From: Lachnospiraceae bacterium
GTDB taxonomy: Bacteria > Bacillota > Clostridia > Lachnospirales > Lachnospiraceae
DNA: 64,000 nucleotides
Assembly (NCBI GenBank): GCA_017460885.1
Contig: JAFUAB010000022.1
Span: 1 to 64,000 of the forward strand
Direction of reading: 5' to 3'
Of this stretch, positions 1 through 7,871 are shown piece by piece (the stretch's first letter is position 1; each line of letters starts with the position of its first letter). Below the pieces are notes generated by a model. The model saw nothing but the letters and a program-made list of their open reading frames with translations, was not told the DNA's origin and made no database searches. A program made the position numbers and the translations under genes.

Positions 1-242
1 ATCTGATTTAAGGATTGCAACAAAAACGAAGTATGCAATCCATTCGACATTAATAACAACATATGAAGTGAAGGACACATCATATTCTGGGAATATACAG
101 GCTATCATAACTTCAGAAGAGTTGTTTGCGTAGTTGATGATCTTCTACGTTCAGGATAATGGACTAAGCGGAAAACCCAAAGACATAGTCAGTCAGTAAT
201 CCGATTTCAAACGATATCATTACGAAAGAAGCTACGCATTAT
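1..242. other. Left-edge stretch without a recognisable gene
   Basis: No reading frame of useful length with a ribosome binding site is visible on either strand, and no hairpin followed by a T-run was seen. It presumably holds the promoter region of the gene starting at 243. Confidence 0.5.
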
Positions 243-926
243 ATGAACAAACTCAAAGACAACATTTCCTACATAATCGGATTCCTGCTGCTGATCATCG
301 CGGTCATTGACCTTGCGAAGATGCTCATGAGCATAGACTCCGGCGGGATCATCAGATATCTGTATGACATTCTGTTCATCATAGGAGCGATAGTCTTTAT
401 ACTCAGTAACATATTGGGGATCATGCCTGTGAGCAGTTCTAAGAAAGCGCTGTTTGACGAGATACTCGGATACCTGTCTTCGCATGCTCCAGGAAGTGAA
501 GAAATGTATAAGGTTCCACCTGAATTGTATGGCATATTGGAGAAAAACAAGCGGGACGAAGAGGTACTCAGTCTGCTTGCCAAGGATATCTGTGCTTTCT
601 GCAATATCGACAGTTCTGATCTCGCGATACATATCCGGGATGATCTGGCAGAGGCTGCGGGAACATTTAATGCTTATTACAGTGAGATACACATAAGCCT
701 GATCAATACAAGAACTGCCGGAGAAGTTCTTGCGGTACTGATACACGAATGCATGCACTACATACTCAGGGAGAAGAAACTCCGGCTTGAAAGCAGAGAG
801 AAGAACGAGTATCTGACCGACATAGCCTGCCTGTACTTCGGATTTGGGGATTATATCAACAGAGGATATATCCTGGTCGGATACCTGAAGAGGAATGAGA
901 TTAGATACTTGATGAGACTGATTTAG
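243..926 (+). CDS. Membrane-anchored ImmA/IrrE-like metallopeptidase
   Basis: A 227-residue protein. Two hydrophobic segments (about residues 9-29 and 36-60) should anchor it in the membrane, followed by a soluble domain. The domain carries a zinc-peptidase HEXXH motif, HECMH at residues 168-172, and a downstream NEYLTD segment (Glu189, Asp193) that could supply the third ligand. This spacing resembles ImmA/IrrE-type (PF06114-like) metallopeptidases, but no helix-turn-helix partner gene is adjacent. The start codon lacks a clear Shine-Dalgarno sequence, so the true start may differ. Substrate unknown. Fold assignment is inferred from the motif and its surroundings. Confidence 0.65.
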   Translation: MNKLKDNISYIIGFLLLIIAVIDLAKMLMSIDSGGIIRYLYDILFIIGAIVFILSNILGIMPVSSSKKALFDEILGYLSSHAPGSEEMYKVPPELYGILEKNKRDEEVLSLLAKDICAFCNIDSSDLAIHIRDDLAEAAGTFNAYYSEIHISLINTRTAGEVLAVLIHECMHYILREKKLRLESREKNEYLTDIACLYFGFGDYINRGYILVGYLKRNEIRYLMRLI

Positions 927-1020
927 AATGGTAAATCATGATGCTCGTGAAGAATATGGCGGACAGTGTTGAAGACTCGTTAATCAGATCCTTGAGGGTT
1001 AAGAAGGTACCGTCATTAGG

Positions 1021-1506
1021 TCAGATATACCTGCTTATTATCTGATCCAGCGGGGCATTTGTATCGGTTTCGTAGCTTATGTCCACGGGAATGCCTTCGT
1101 TTACGGCCTGCTCACTCAACAGTTGGATGAAACGGTTCGTGACCATATCTTTTACAGGATCGCATATCATAAGGAACAGACCGTCACCCATGGTGATGGT
1201 CTTACTCATTTTAGGCGCCCATAACTTCAGGACTGATTCAAACCCAATGGAACAAAGAGTCATAGCCACATCGATCAGACACATCTGAAAGAACAGGGTT
1301 AACTCAAAGGACCGGTGCTTCCTGCGGAAAAACTGCACGATCAGCAAGGTCAGCAAAAAAAGTGCAGCAAACTCCAGGATCAGATTACATATCAGCTCCT
1401 GATGGTATTCGGGCCATAATTCCAAAAAAGGGATGCCATCCATAAATATCACCTGAAAGATTCTGTATTTATCGTAAATTCTATATATCAGATCATTAAA
1501 GTCCAT
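1021..1506 (-). CDS. Hypothetical two-helix membrane protein
   Basis: The reading frame opens at 1527, but a second ATG at 1506 gives the more natural start of about 161 residues. Two hydrophobic stretches (about residues 40-60 and 70-90) and a soluble C-terminal half are visible. I recognise no family or catalytic motif. It is transcribed divergently from the kinase-GNAT gene at 1605, and the 77-100 bp between them must hold both promoters. It is real-looking because it fills an otherwise empty interval on its strand, but function cannot be given. Confidence 0.45.
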   Translation of the reverse strand: MDFNDLIYRIYDKYRIFQVIFMDGIPFLELWPEYHQELICNLILEFAALFLLTLLIVQFFRRKHRSFELTLFFQMCLIDVAMTLCSIGFESVLKLWAPKMSKTITMGDGLFLMICDPVKDMVTNRFIQLLSEQAVNEGIPVDISYETDTNAPLDQIISRYI

Positions 1507-1521
1507 AGTTACAAAAATGCA

Positions 1522-1549
1522 TTGCAATTATGGATAAACTTTTTATAAT
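1522..1549 (+). promoter_or_regulatory. Sigma-A type promoter of the kinase-GNAT gene
   Basis: TTGCAA (1522-1527), a 16-bp spacer and a perfect TATAAT (1544-1549). It lies about 55 bp upstream of the ATG at 1605. Confidence 0.6.
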
Positions 1550-1604
1550 AAAACCACGGAAGTGACGTAGCGGTTAAAAGAGGCTGATTAAAAGAGGATA
1601 CGTT

Positions 1605-2660
1605 ATGGATCTGATATTGATACTCGGAAGCGGAGCGGTCGGGAAAATGACCGTCGGCCAGGAACTGATGAAGATAACGGATTTCAGGCTGTTTCATAAT
1701 CATATGATGATCGAGCCTGTTCTTGAGGTGTTCGGCGGTTTTCAGGGATCTCTGATATCCAAACTCAGAAACGATATATTTGACGAGTTTGTAAAGACCG
1801 AATATCAGGGGCTGATCTTTACCTATATGATGGCTTTTGATATGCCCTCGGAATGGGATTTTATTAATAGTCTCTCTGAAAAATTTGAGGCAACCGGCGG
1901 CACCTTATATTATGTTGAACTGGTAGCCGATCAACAGGAGCGTCTTAAAAGAAACCGTACTGAGAACCGCCTGAACAACAAAGCCTCCAAACGTGACCTC
2001 GATGTTTCGGATAACAGGCTTATATACGAAGACGCCCATTATCGTCTCATAAGTAAAGAAGGAGAGATTCCTTTCAAAAACTATATAAAGATAGACAATA
2101 CCGATCTTTCCCCCGAAGTCTGCGCCCGAAAGATAAAGGAGTACTTTAACCTGCCGGATAAAAGCATTATGGATATGATGCGGAAGGTAAGACTTGTGGA
2201 AGTTGCGGAGGAGGAAATCCCCGAACTATATGAGATGCAGGTTAGGAGCTTTATGCCTTTATATGAGAAATATAACGACGAGGGATCACCGGCGATAGAG
2301 TCGATAGACAGGGTCCGCAGAAGATTTGCCGTGGAAAACAGAAAGTATTATTTCATCATGAAGGACGGCGCAAGAGTCGGAGCGGTCAATATAGGACACA
2401 ACGATCCGAATGAGAAAAGAATTGCTTTCATAAGTCCGCTTTTTGTGCTGCCGGAATTTCAGAATCTGGGTATAGGTTATGCTGCGATACGGAAAGCTTT
2501 TGATATACTTCCGGATGTTACCTGCTGGAAGCTTGAGACCATTTTGCAGGAGCCGGCGAACTGTCATTTATACGAAAAGTGCGGATTTGTGAGAGTCGGT
2601 GAGGAGAAGCCGGTCAACGATGTGATGACGCTGATCGACTATGAACTGAACCTGGTTTGA
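1605..2660 (+). CDS. P-loop kinase-like / GNAT acetyltransferase fusion
   Basis: A 351-residue, two-domain protein. Residues 1-185 look like an AAA/shikimate-kinase-like P-loop protein: the loop is GSGAVGKMT near residues 8-16, with Met in the place of the usual Ser/Thr after Lys, as seen in a subset of these small kinase-like proteins. Residues about 190-351 are a GNAT N-acetyltransferase domain, with the acetyl-CoA loop recognisable around FQNLGIGYAA and a C-terminal LYEKCGF motif. Both halves are usually separate proteins, so this is a fusion. Substrates of both domains are unknown; a resistance or metabolite-modifying role is only a guess. A good promoter lies upstream. Confidence 0.75.
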   Translation: MDLILILGSGAVGKMTVGQELMKITDFRLFHNHMMIEPVLEVFGGFQGSLISKLRNDIFDEFVKTEYQGLIFTYMMAFDMPSEWDFINSLSEKFEATGGTLYYVELVADQQERLKRNRTENRLNNKASKRDLDVSDNRLIYEDAHYRLISKEGEIPFKNYIKIDNTDLSPEVCARKIKEYFNLPDKSIMDMMRKVRLVEVAEEEIPELYEMQVRSFMPLYEKYNDEGSPAIESIDRVRRRFAVENRKYYFIMKDGARVGAVNIGHNDPNEKRIAFISPLFVLPEFQNLGIGYAAIRKAFDILPDVTCWKLETILQEPANCHLYEKCGFVRVGEEKPVNDVMTLIDYELNLV

Positions 2661-2665
2661 CATTT

Positions 2666-2715
2666 GGGGACGGACAGTCAGTAGCTGGATCTGACGGTTC
2701 AGTGGTTCAAAATGG
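2666..2715 (+). repeat. GGGGACGG-type intergenic repeat, diverged copy
   Basis: The segment begins with GGGGACGGACAGTCAG (2666-2681) and ends with GGTTCAGTGGTTCAAAA (2696-2712). Both blocks resemble the two tandem copies at 19435-19494. It sits just after the stop of the kinase-GNAT gene. Confidence 0.4.
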
Positions 2716-2724
2716 AGAAAACAT

Positions 2725-2829
2725 ATGGCAAAGATTAGCTTAAAACCAAACAATGATTACTGCCCGCAGACACTGTTTCTGTACGGTACTTATGATGAGA
2801 GCGGAAACCCGGATTTCGGACTTCTATAA
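2725..2829 (+). pseudogene. N-terminal fragment of a flavin reductase family protein
   Basis: A 34-codon frame begins MAKISLKPNNDYCPQTLFLY and stops after FGLL. The sequence matches the N-terminus I know from flavin reductase-like (flavoredoxin family) proteins of Clostridia, which run to about 180-200 residues, so only the first sixth is left. A GGAG-like site precedes it (2714-2717). The stop lies 9 bp before the next gene, so the rest was probably lost by a deletion. Confidence 0.6.
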
Positions 2830-2838
2830 AAAGAGCAT

Positions 2839-3921
2839 ATGGACTTTGACGGATTTATAAAAGATATACAGGATAATGACTGGAATGTATTCGGCGTAGA
2901 GGTGTATCGTGACGGAGTGCTTAAACACAGTTACGGTGATACGACCGGACTTCATGAGATCTATTCGGCAACCAAGAGCGTGCTGTCGATAGCGGCGGGG
3001 ATCGCCTATGATGAGGGTCGGATCGAGCTTGACGGACCGTTTCTTGACTATATTCCAGAGGGCGCGGTCGGATCGATCCCGCAGAAACAGTTGGATATGT
3101 TTGCCGGGATCAGTATCGGGCGGCTTCTTACGATGTCCGTAAAAGGTTTTCCATTTCGACCTGAGGGGGATGACTGGCTGGACTACGCCCTTAACTGTGA
3201 GATAGATGAACCGGATAAGGCGGAGTTTGATTATAGCAACATACCGTCTTATCTTATGAGTGTCGCGCTTACACAGGCTTTGGAATGCGACCTTGGAGAG
3301 TTCATAGAGCAGCGTATATTTGCTCCGATGGGCATTACTTCGTATGACTATGTCAGATCTCCTGAGGGCTATTTCTACGGTGCCTCCGGCATGCGCCTTT
3401 CGGTCCACGATCTGAGCAAATTCGGGTTGCTCTTCTACAATAAGGGTATATTTGGCGGCAACCGTATCGTGTCCGAAGAATACGTGGATTTGGCAACGAA
3501 CGTCCGGCAGATGAACAGGGAAGGCGGATATGGCTTTTATATCTGGAAATACAGAGGCGGATTCAGCATAAACGGCAAGTGGAAGCAGAAGTGCTATGTG
3601 ATACCTCAGTCAGGGATTATTGTGACATTTCTTTCGCATATCGAGGATGATTCTCATGACCTGAAACAGAGTATGGAAAAGCATATCTTCGGTATCGGGC
3701 AGAGGGAGGAAGAGGCATTTGAGCGTATAGAGACCATGGAAGAACTGTTCGAAAAGGTCAAAAACGGCCGGGGCACAGACGAGGATCTGGCTCAGCTTGA
3801 AGCTTATTATACGAGTAAAGACTGGAGATATGATTTTGAACTGGATGAGGCAGGACTGCTGCCGGCATATCTGAAGCGCGGAGTTTTATCCGAAGACGGA
3901 GTATACAATTTGTTGGGATAA
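2839..3921 (+). CDS. Serine hydrolase, beta-lactamase / penicillin-binding-protein-like fold
   Basis: A 360-residue protein of the class C beta-lactamase-like serine hydrolase family (PF00144). The nucleophile motif SxxK is visible as SATK at residues 43-46, and the second motif Y-x-N as YSN at 132-134. A C-terminal extension of about 70 residues is charged and helical. No signal peptide is seen, so the enzyme is likely cytoplasmic, which argues for an esterase or peptidase role rather than secreted antibiotic resistance. The start has only a weak ribosome binding site (AAAAAGAG). The gene sits among decayed fragments, but its own frame is intact. Confidence 0.8.
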   Translation: MDFDGFIKDIQDNDWNVFGVEVYRDGVLKHSYGDTTGLHEIYSATKSVLSIAAGIAYDEGRIELDGPFLDYIPEGAVGSIPQKQLDMFAGISIGRLLTMSVKGFPFRPEGDDWLDYALNCEIDEPDKAEFDYSNIPSYLMSVALTQALECDLGEFIEQRIFAPMGITSYDYVRSPEGYFYGASGMRLSVHDLSKFGLLFYNKGIFGGNRIVSEEYVDLATNVRQMNREGGYGFYIWKYRGGFSINGKWKQKCYVIPQSGIIVTFLSHIEDDSHDLKQSMEKHIFGIGQREEEAFERIETMEELFEKVKNGRGTDEDLAQLEAYYTSKDWRYDFELDEAGLLPAYLKRGVLSEDGVYNLLG

Positions 3922-3953
3922 ATAAACCGAAGTATTCACGGATGCGAGTAAAA

Positions 3954-4359
3954 ATGAACAAAGCATTTGAAAAGATCAATGAAACAACATATGTATGTGA
4001 TGACGGTCATGTCAGATTCTTTCTGCTGATCGGAGATGATGAGGCTCTGCTCATAGACAGCGGGATGGAGACCGTAAATGCAAAAGAACTTGCTCATGTT
4101 CGGGCCTATGAGAGATCTGTCGGCGTATATCCTCAGTCTTGAGCGATTGCTGACGATGAAGAACGATATAAAGGAAATATATCCCTGTCACGGAACGTAT
4201 CCCATAGGAATGGATGTCGTCCCGGAGCTTATAGAGGGCGCCGGGAGGATCGAGAGGGGTGAGATCGTCCCTGTGATCACAGAGTTCTTCGGTAATCAGA
4301 TCGCCGAATACGACATAGGCGGCAATATATTGCTGTGCGATATAAGCAACCAAAACTGA
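3954..4359 (+). pseudogene. MBL-fold hydrolase with internal deletion and frameshift
   Basis: The first frame (ATG 3954, running to a stop at 4142) encodes the start of a metallo-beta-lactamase-fold protein, with the typical LLIGDDEALLIDSGM strand. From about 4085 the homology continues in the +1 frame, through FGPMRDLSAY to a C-terminus containing IYPCHGTYPIG, ending at 4359. The central part, including the HxHxDH metal-binding motif, is absent from both frames. The gene therefore lost over 100 codons together with its active site. The terminal halves are still recognisable, which suggests recent decay. Confidence 0.7.
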
Positions 4360-4454
4360 CATGAGCTATCGGAAAATGTAAAGTTTAATTGGTGGACGAC
4401 CTGCCTGCGTTCACATATTATTGAGTTAACAATAATTGCGGAGGTGGGAAAAAC

Positions 4455-5540
4455 ATGAGAAAACACTATTTAGACAACATCAGATGGATCACCGTTATCA
4501 TAGTCCTGATCTACCATGTACTTTACATGTATAATGCGGAGGGGATTCTTGGGGGCTTAGGCAGGATCACACATCTGCCGGTCCAGTACTACGATGCATT
4601 CCAATACCTGATATATCCCTGGTTTATGCCGGTGCTGTTTCTTGTTTCGGGTATCAGCACCAGACTATATCTGGATTTGCACTCGGACAGGGAATTTATT
4701 AAATCCCGAACCTTAAAACTTCTGGTTCCGTCAACGATAGGACTTTTTGTTTTTCAATTTATCCAGGGATATGTGAGTATGTCTCTGGGCGGAGGCTTTG
4801 ACGGACTGGCAGGCGAAGGCGTTCCGAAGCCTGTGATCTACCTTATAATGGTCGCATCCGGCAGTGGCGTGCTCTGGTATATGCACCTTCTGTGGATATA
4901 TTGCGTGGTGCTTGTGCTCATAAGAAAAATTGAGAAAGGAAAGCTTCTTAAGTCGGGTGCGAAAACTCCCCTGTGGCTGATGGCTCTTTTTATCCTTCCG
5001 GTCTGGGGCGCGTCTCAGATCCTGAATACGCCTATCATTTCCGTTTACAGGATCGCGTTTTACTTCGTATTTTTCATTCTTGGGTATTATGTTTTCTCAA
5101 ATGATGAAGTGATGGAGAGGCTGAAGAAGATCGCAGTGCCCCTGATCGCATTTGCCGCAGTTTTATGCATTGCTTTTACCATTATGTATTTTGGGGATAA
5201 CTATGCAGACAAGCCAATCAACAGAGGTTTTTTGTATGCGCTTGATGCTTATGCGGGGGCGCTTGCCATGCTCTCGGGATTTGCCCGTTTCGGTGATTTT
5301 TCAAACGACTTTACTAAGTGGATGACCGGTCACAGCTTCGGACTCTATGTGTTCCATTACCTTGGAATATCATCCGTTGCCCTGATATTTGCAAAACCCG
5401 GACTGCTGCCGGCACCGGTATGTTACATTTTCAGTCTTTTGGCAGGATTTGCATTCGGTTACGGCTTGTATGCTGTTATTTCCCGGATCCCGTTTTTCAG
5501 ATGGGCGGTTCTTGGAATCAGCAGGAAAAAGGAGAAGTAG
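4455..5540 (+). CDS. Acyltransferase family 3 membrane protein
   Basis: A 361-residue, strongly hydrophobic protein with about ten predicted membrane segments. The N-terminus (LDNIRWITVIIVLIYH) has the conserved Arg10 and His20-21 region of acyltransferase family 3 (PF01757), which moves acyl groups onto surface sugars or other envelope molecules. GGAGGTGGG precedes the ATG at good spacing. Its stop is directly followed by the ATG of the XRE-AbrB regulator at 5541, so the two are probably co-transcribed. The acceptor is not predictable. Confidence 0.75.
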   Translation: MRKHYLDNIRWITVIIVLIYHVLYMYNAEGILGGLGRITHLPVQYYDAFQYLIYPWFMPVLFLVSGISTRLYLDLHSDREFIKSRTLKLLVPSTIGLFVFQFIQGYVSMSLGGGFDGLAGEGVPKPVIYLIMVASGSGVLWYMHLLWIYCVVLVLIRKIEKGKLLKSGAKTPLWLMALFILPVWGASQILNTPIISVYRIAFYFVFFILGYYVFSNDEVMERLKKIAVPLIAFAAVLCIAFTIMYFGDNYADKPINRGFLYALDAYAGALAMLSGFARFGDFSNDFTKWMTGHSFGLYVFHYLGISSVALIFAKPGLLPAPVCYIFSLLAGFAFGYGLYAVISRIPFFRWAVLGISRKKEK

Positions 5541-5960
5541 ATGTTTAAGGATAATCTGGTTCAGATGCGCAAATTATTGCGGATGACTCAGGAGGATATA
5601 GCGGAAAAACTCGGGGTTACAAGGCAGTCTGTGGCAAAATGGGAAGCCGGTGACTCTGTTCCGGACCTTGATAAATGCAAGCAGCTCGCCGATATTTTCG
5701 GAGTGTCTTTGGATGATCTGGCCAATTATGAGCCTGAAGATAATCTGGGGCTTGCGGTTCCTCCGAGGGGAAAGCATCTGTTTGGGATGGTCACTGTCGG
5801 TGACAAAGGACAGATCGTTATTCCCGCAAAGGCCAGGAAACTGTTTGATATATCTCCCGGGGATCAGCTGGTGGTTCTTGGTGATGATGCTCAGGGGATA
5901 GCTGTGGTCAAGTCCGAGAGCTTCCTTGCTTTGGCGGATATGGTCAGCAAACTGAAATGA
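5541..5960 (+). CDS. XRE helix-turn-helix / AbrB-type domain regulator
   Basis: A 139-residue DNA-binding protein. Residues 5-60 form an XRE helix-turn-helix (MTQEDIAEKLGVTRQSVAKW). Residues about 80-125 look like a swapped-hairpin AbrB/MazE domain (VTVGDKGQIVIPAKARK, then GDQLVVLGD). The two DNA-binding folds are usually in separate proteins; together they would give a dimer with two contact surfaces. The ATG follows the stop of the acyltransferase without a gap, which implies translational coupling and makes that gene a likely target or partner. Confidence 0.8.
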   Translation: MFKDNLVQMRKLLRMTQEDIAEKLGVTRQSVAKWEAGDSVPDLDKCKQLADIFGVSLDDLANYEPEDNLGLAVPPRGKHLFGMVTVGDKGQIVIPAKARKLFDISPGDQLVVLGDDAQGIAVVKSESFLALADMVSKLK

Positions 5961-5991
5961 AGACGCGATCAGCATCCTTGCTTTGGCGGAT
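5923..5991 (+). repeat. 17-bp direct repeat bracketing a gene-fragment junction
   Basis: TCCTTGCTTTGGCGGAT occurs at 5923-5939, inside the end of the XRE-AbrB gene, and again at 5975-5991, at the start of the flavodoxin-like fragment. The copies are identical. This may be a footprint of a slipped or illegitimate recombination event that joined the fragment to this place. Confidence 0.7.
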
Positions 5992-6168
5992 TTTTCAAGA
6001 ATAAAAACCCTCGTCATCTGCGGATGCGGGTTCCCTGACTGGGAAGGGAATTTTGACGGGCTGAAAGCCATGTGCAATGTATGTTTCGGAGGTCCTGATA
6101 TGCTGTGCATACCGGAAACCCCCATGATGCCCAAAGAGGAGTATATACGTGGAGTCAACAGCAGGTAG
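5983..6168 (+). pseudogene. C-terminal fragment of a flavodoxin-like NAD(P)H/FMN reductase
   Basis: The frame has no proper start (a TTG at 5983; the frame is open a little further upstream). It encodes about 60 residues with ICGCGFPDWEGNFDGL and LCIPETPM, features I associate with the C-terminal part of NADPH-dependent FMN reductase/flavodoxin-fold proteins of Clostridia. The N-terminal flavin-binding part is missing. The segment follows the second copy of a 17-bp direct repeat, so it is best read as a truncated remnant. Confidence 0.5.
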
Positions 6169-6216
6169 TGCTATTTCATAACCGGCTATCGGATAAAAAA
6201 AGAGGTTCTATCGATA

Positions 6217-7602
6217 ATGGAGATATGGGATTTATACGACAAAGAAGGCAGGAGAACGGGACAGACATGGGAGAGAAGCTTTGATGGTTATAAGCAGATT
6301 CCAGATGGATATTACCATATGGTGGTAGATATCCTTGTTCAGCATGTGGATGGATCATTTCTCTTAACTAAAAGGGATACAAGCAAAGATGTGTATCCCG
6401 GATATTGGGAGGCCAGCGCGGGAGGATCCGCAATAAAAGGAGAAGAACCGGAAGAAGCTGCAAAACGTGAGCTTTTTGAAGAAACAGGCCTTACGGCAAT
6501 AAGCATGAAACTCGTAAGCCGTACATTCAGAGACCCCAGTCACAGCATGTTCTATTCTTTTCTTGCGACAGTAGACGCAGATAAAGATTCTGTCGTCCTG
6601 CAGGAGGGAGAGACAGTAGATTATAAGTGGGTGGATGACAGGGGATTTATCGATTATGTTGAATCGGATCTTGCGATAAAAACCCATAATGACAGATATA
6701 AGGATGTTATTGAACGGATAAAAGCAGGTATGAAGATCAAAATAGCGTATATACAGCTTCTTCCCGGAAAAGATATCGTTGAAAATCTTGAGATCGGGAA
6801 AAAGGCGTGTGTTGAAGCAAAAGAAGCAGGCGCGGATATAGTCTTGTTTCCTGAAATGTGGAGCGATGGCTATTATCTGCCGCAGGATGAGGATGAACTG
6901 AGAAACCTTTCCATCAGCAAGGATAGCGGATTTATAAATGAATTCCGTGAACTTGCGGCTAAATTGCAGATCGCTGTCTGCATAACATTCCTGGAAACGA
7001 ACGAACCGCGGCCACTTAACTCGGTCGTCTTTTTTGACAGATATGGTAAAGAGATCCTGCACTATTCAAAAGTGCATACATGTGCTTTTGACGATGAAGC
7101 GGTATTATCAGAAGGCGATGATTTCTATGTGACCGATCTTGATTACGGGAAAGGAACCGTTAAGGTAGGGGCTATGATATGCTTCGACAGAGAGTTTCCT
7201 GAGAGTGCAAGGATACTGATGCTCAAAGGGGTTGAATTGATCCTGGCACCCAACGCCTGTCCGATGGAGATCAACAGATTATCGGTGCTCAGAACGAGAG
7301 CCTATGAAAATATGGTTGCCGTAGCAACATGCAATTATCCTAAAGGGCATCCTGATTGCAATGGGCATTCAACTCTTTTTGACGGTGTCCCTTGGAATAA
7401 GGAGACAGGTTCCAGAGATATGTGCGTGTTTGAAGCTCCGGGAACTCCGGGAGTGTACGTCGCACAACTTGATCTGGATGAATTGAGAACCCACAGAAGT
7501 GGGGATATTATGGGTGATAAATACCGTCACCCGAACAAATATGCTATCTTATCAGATCCTGAAGTTCGGGATGTTATCGGTGGAGAATTTGTGCACTGGT
7601 AG
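6217..7602 (+). CDS. Nudix hydrolase / nitrilase-superfamily amidohydrolase fusion
   Basis: A 461-residue protein with two enzymes. Residues 1-165 are an IDI/YfcD-like Nudix domain with a complete Nudix box: G70, E76, R84-E85, E88-E89, G91. Residues about 172-461 form a carbon-nitrogen hydrolase with the catalytic triad visible: Glu213 (LFPEMW), Lys285 (YSKVH) and Cys322 (GAMICFDRE). The nitrilase half begins at Met172, a position that could once have been its own start. One half would cleave a nucleoside-diphosphate-linked substrate and the other an amide. Shared substrate unknown. AGAGG lies upstream of the ATG. Confidence 0.8.
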   Translation: MEIWDLYDKEGRRTGQTWERSFDGYKQIPDGYYHMVVDILVQHVDGSFLLTKRDTSKDVYPGYWEASAGGSAIKGEEPEEAAKRELFEETGLTAISMKLVSRTFRDPSHSMFYSFLATVDADKDSVVLQEGETVDYKWVDDRGFIDYVESDLAIKTHNDRYKDVIERIKAGMKIKIAYIQLLPGKDIVENLEIGKKACVEAKEAGADIVLFPEMWSDGYYLPQDEDELRNLSISKDSGFINEFRELAAKLQIAVCITFLETNEPRPLNSVVFFDRYGKEILHYSKVHTCAFDDEAVLSEGDDFYVTDLDYGKGTVKVGAMICFDREFPESARILMLKGVELILAPNACPMEINRLSVLRTRAYENMVAVATCNYPKGHPDCNGHSTLFDGVPWNKETGSRDMCVFEAPGTPGVYVAQLDLDELRTHRSGDIMGDKYRHPNKYAILSDPEVRDVIGGEFVHW

Positions 7603-7871
7603 TATGCGGTATTTGACGCAGTTAAGCAAAGATCAGATAGGACTTCCTGAAACCGAGGATCGTGTATGGACGAACTTCACAAGGTAGAAATCTGTTTTGT
7701 CCGGACAGCAAAATAACTCTCCTTATTTTGCCGCAAGATACATTTATCTATCTGTCAGCGGGTGTTATCATAGATTTAATCAGATCTGAAACAGATGATC
7801 CCAATCTCATAAGGGTCTGGTCAACAATAGTTAAGTGCCATGCGGCACGGTTTATTCGAGGAGGTGTGGTT

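Noticed and set aside
7662-7871. N-terminal extension of the flotillin frame by 70 codons
   Set aside because: A strong ribosome site and the membrane anchor place the start at 7872; the extension does not look like a flotillin N-terminus.
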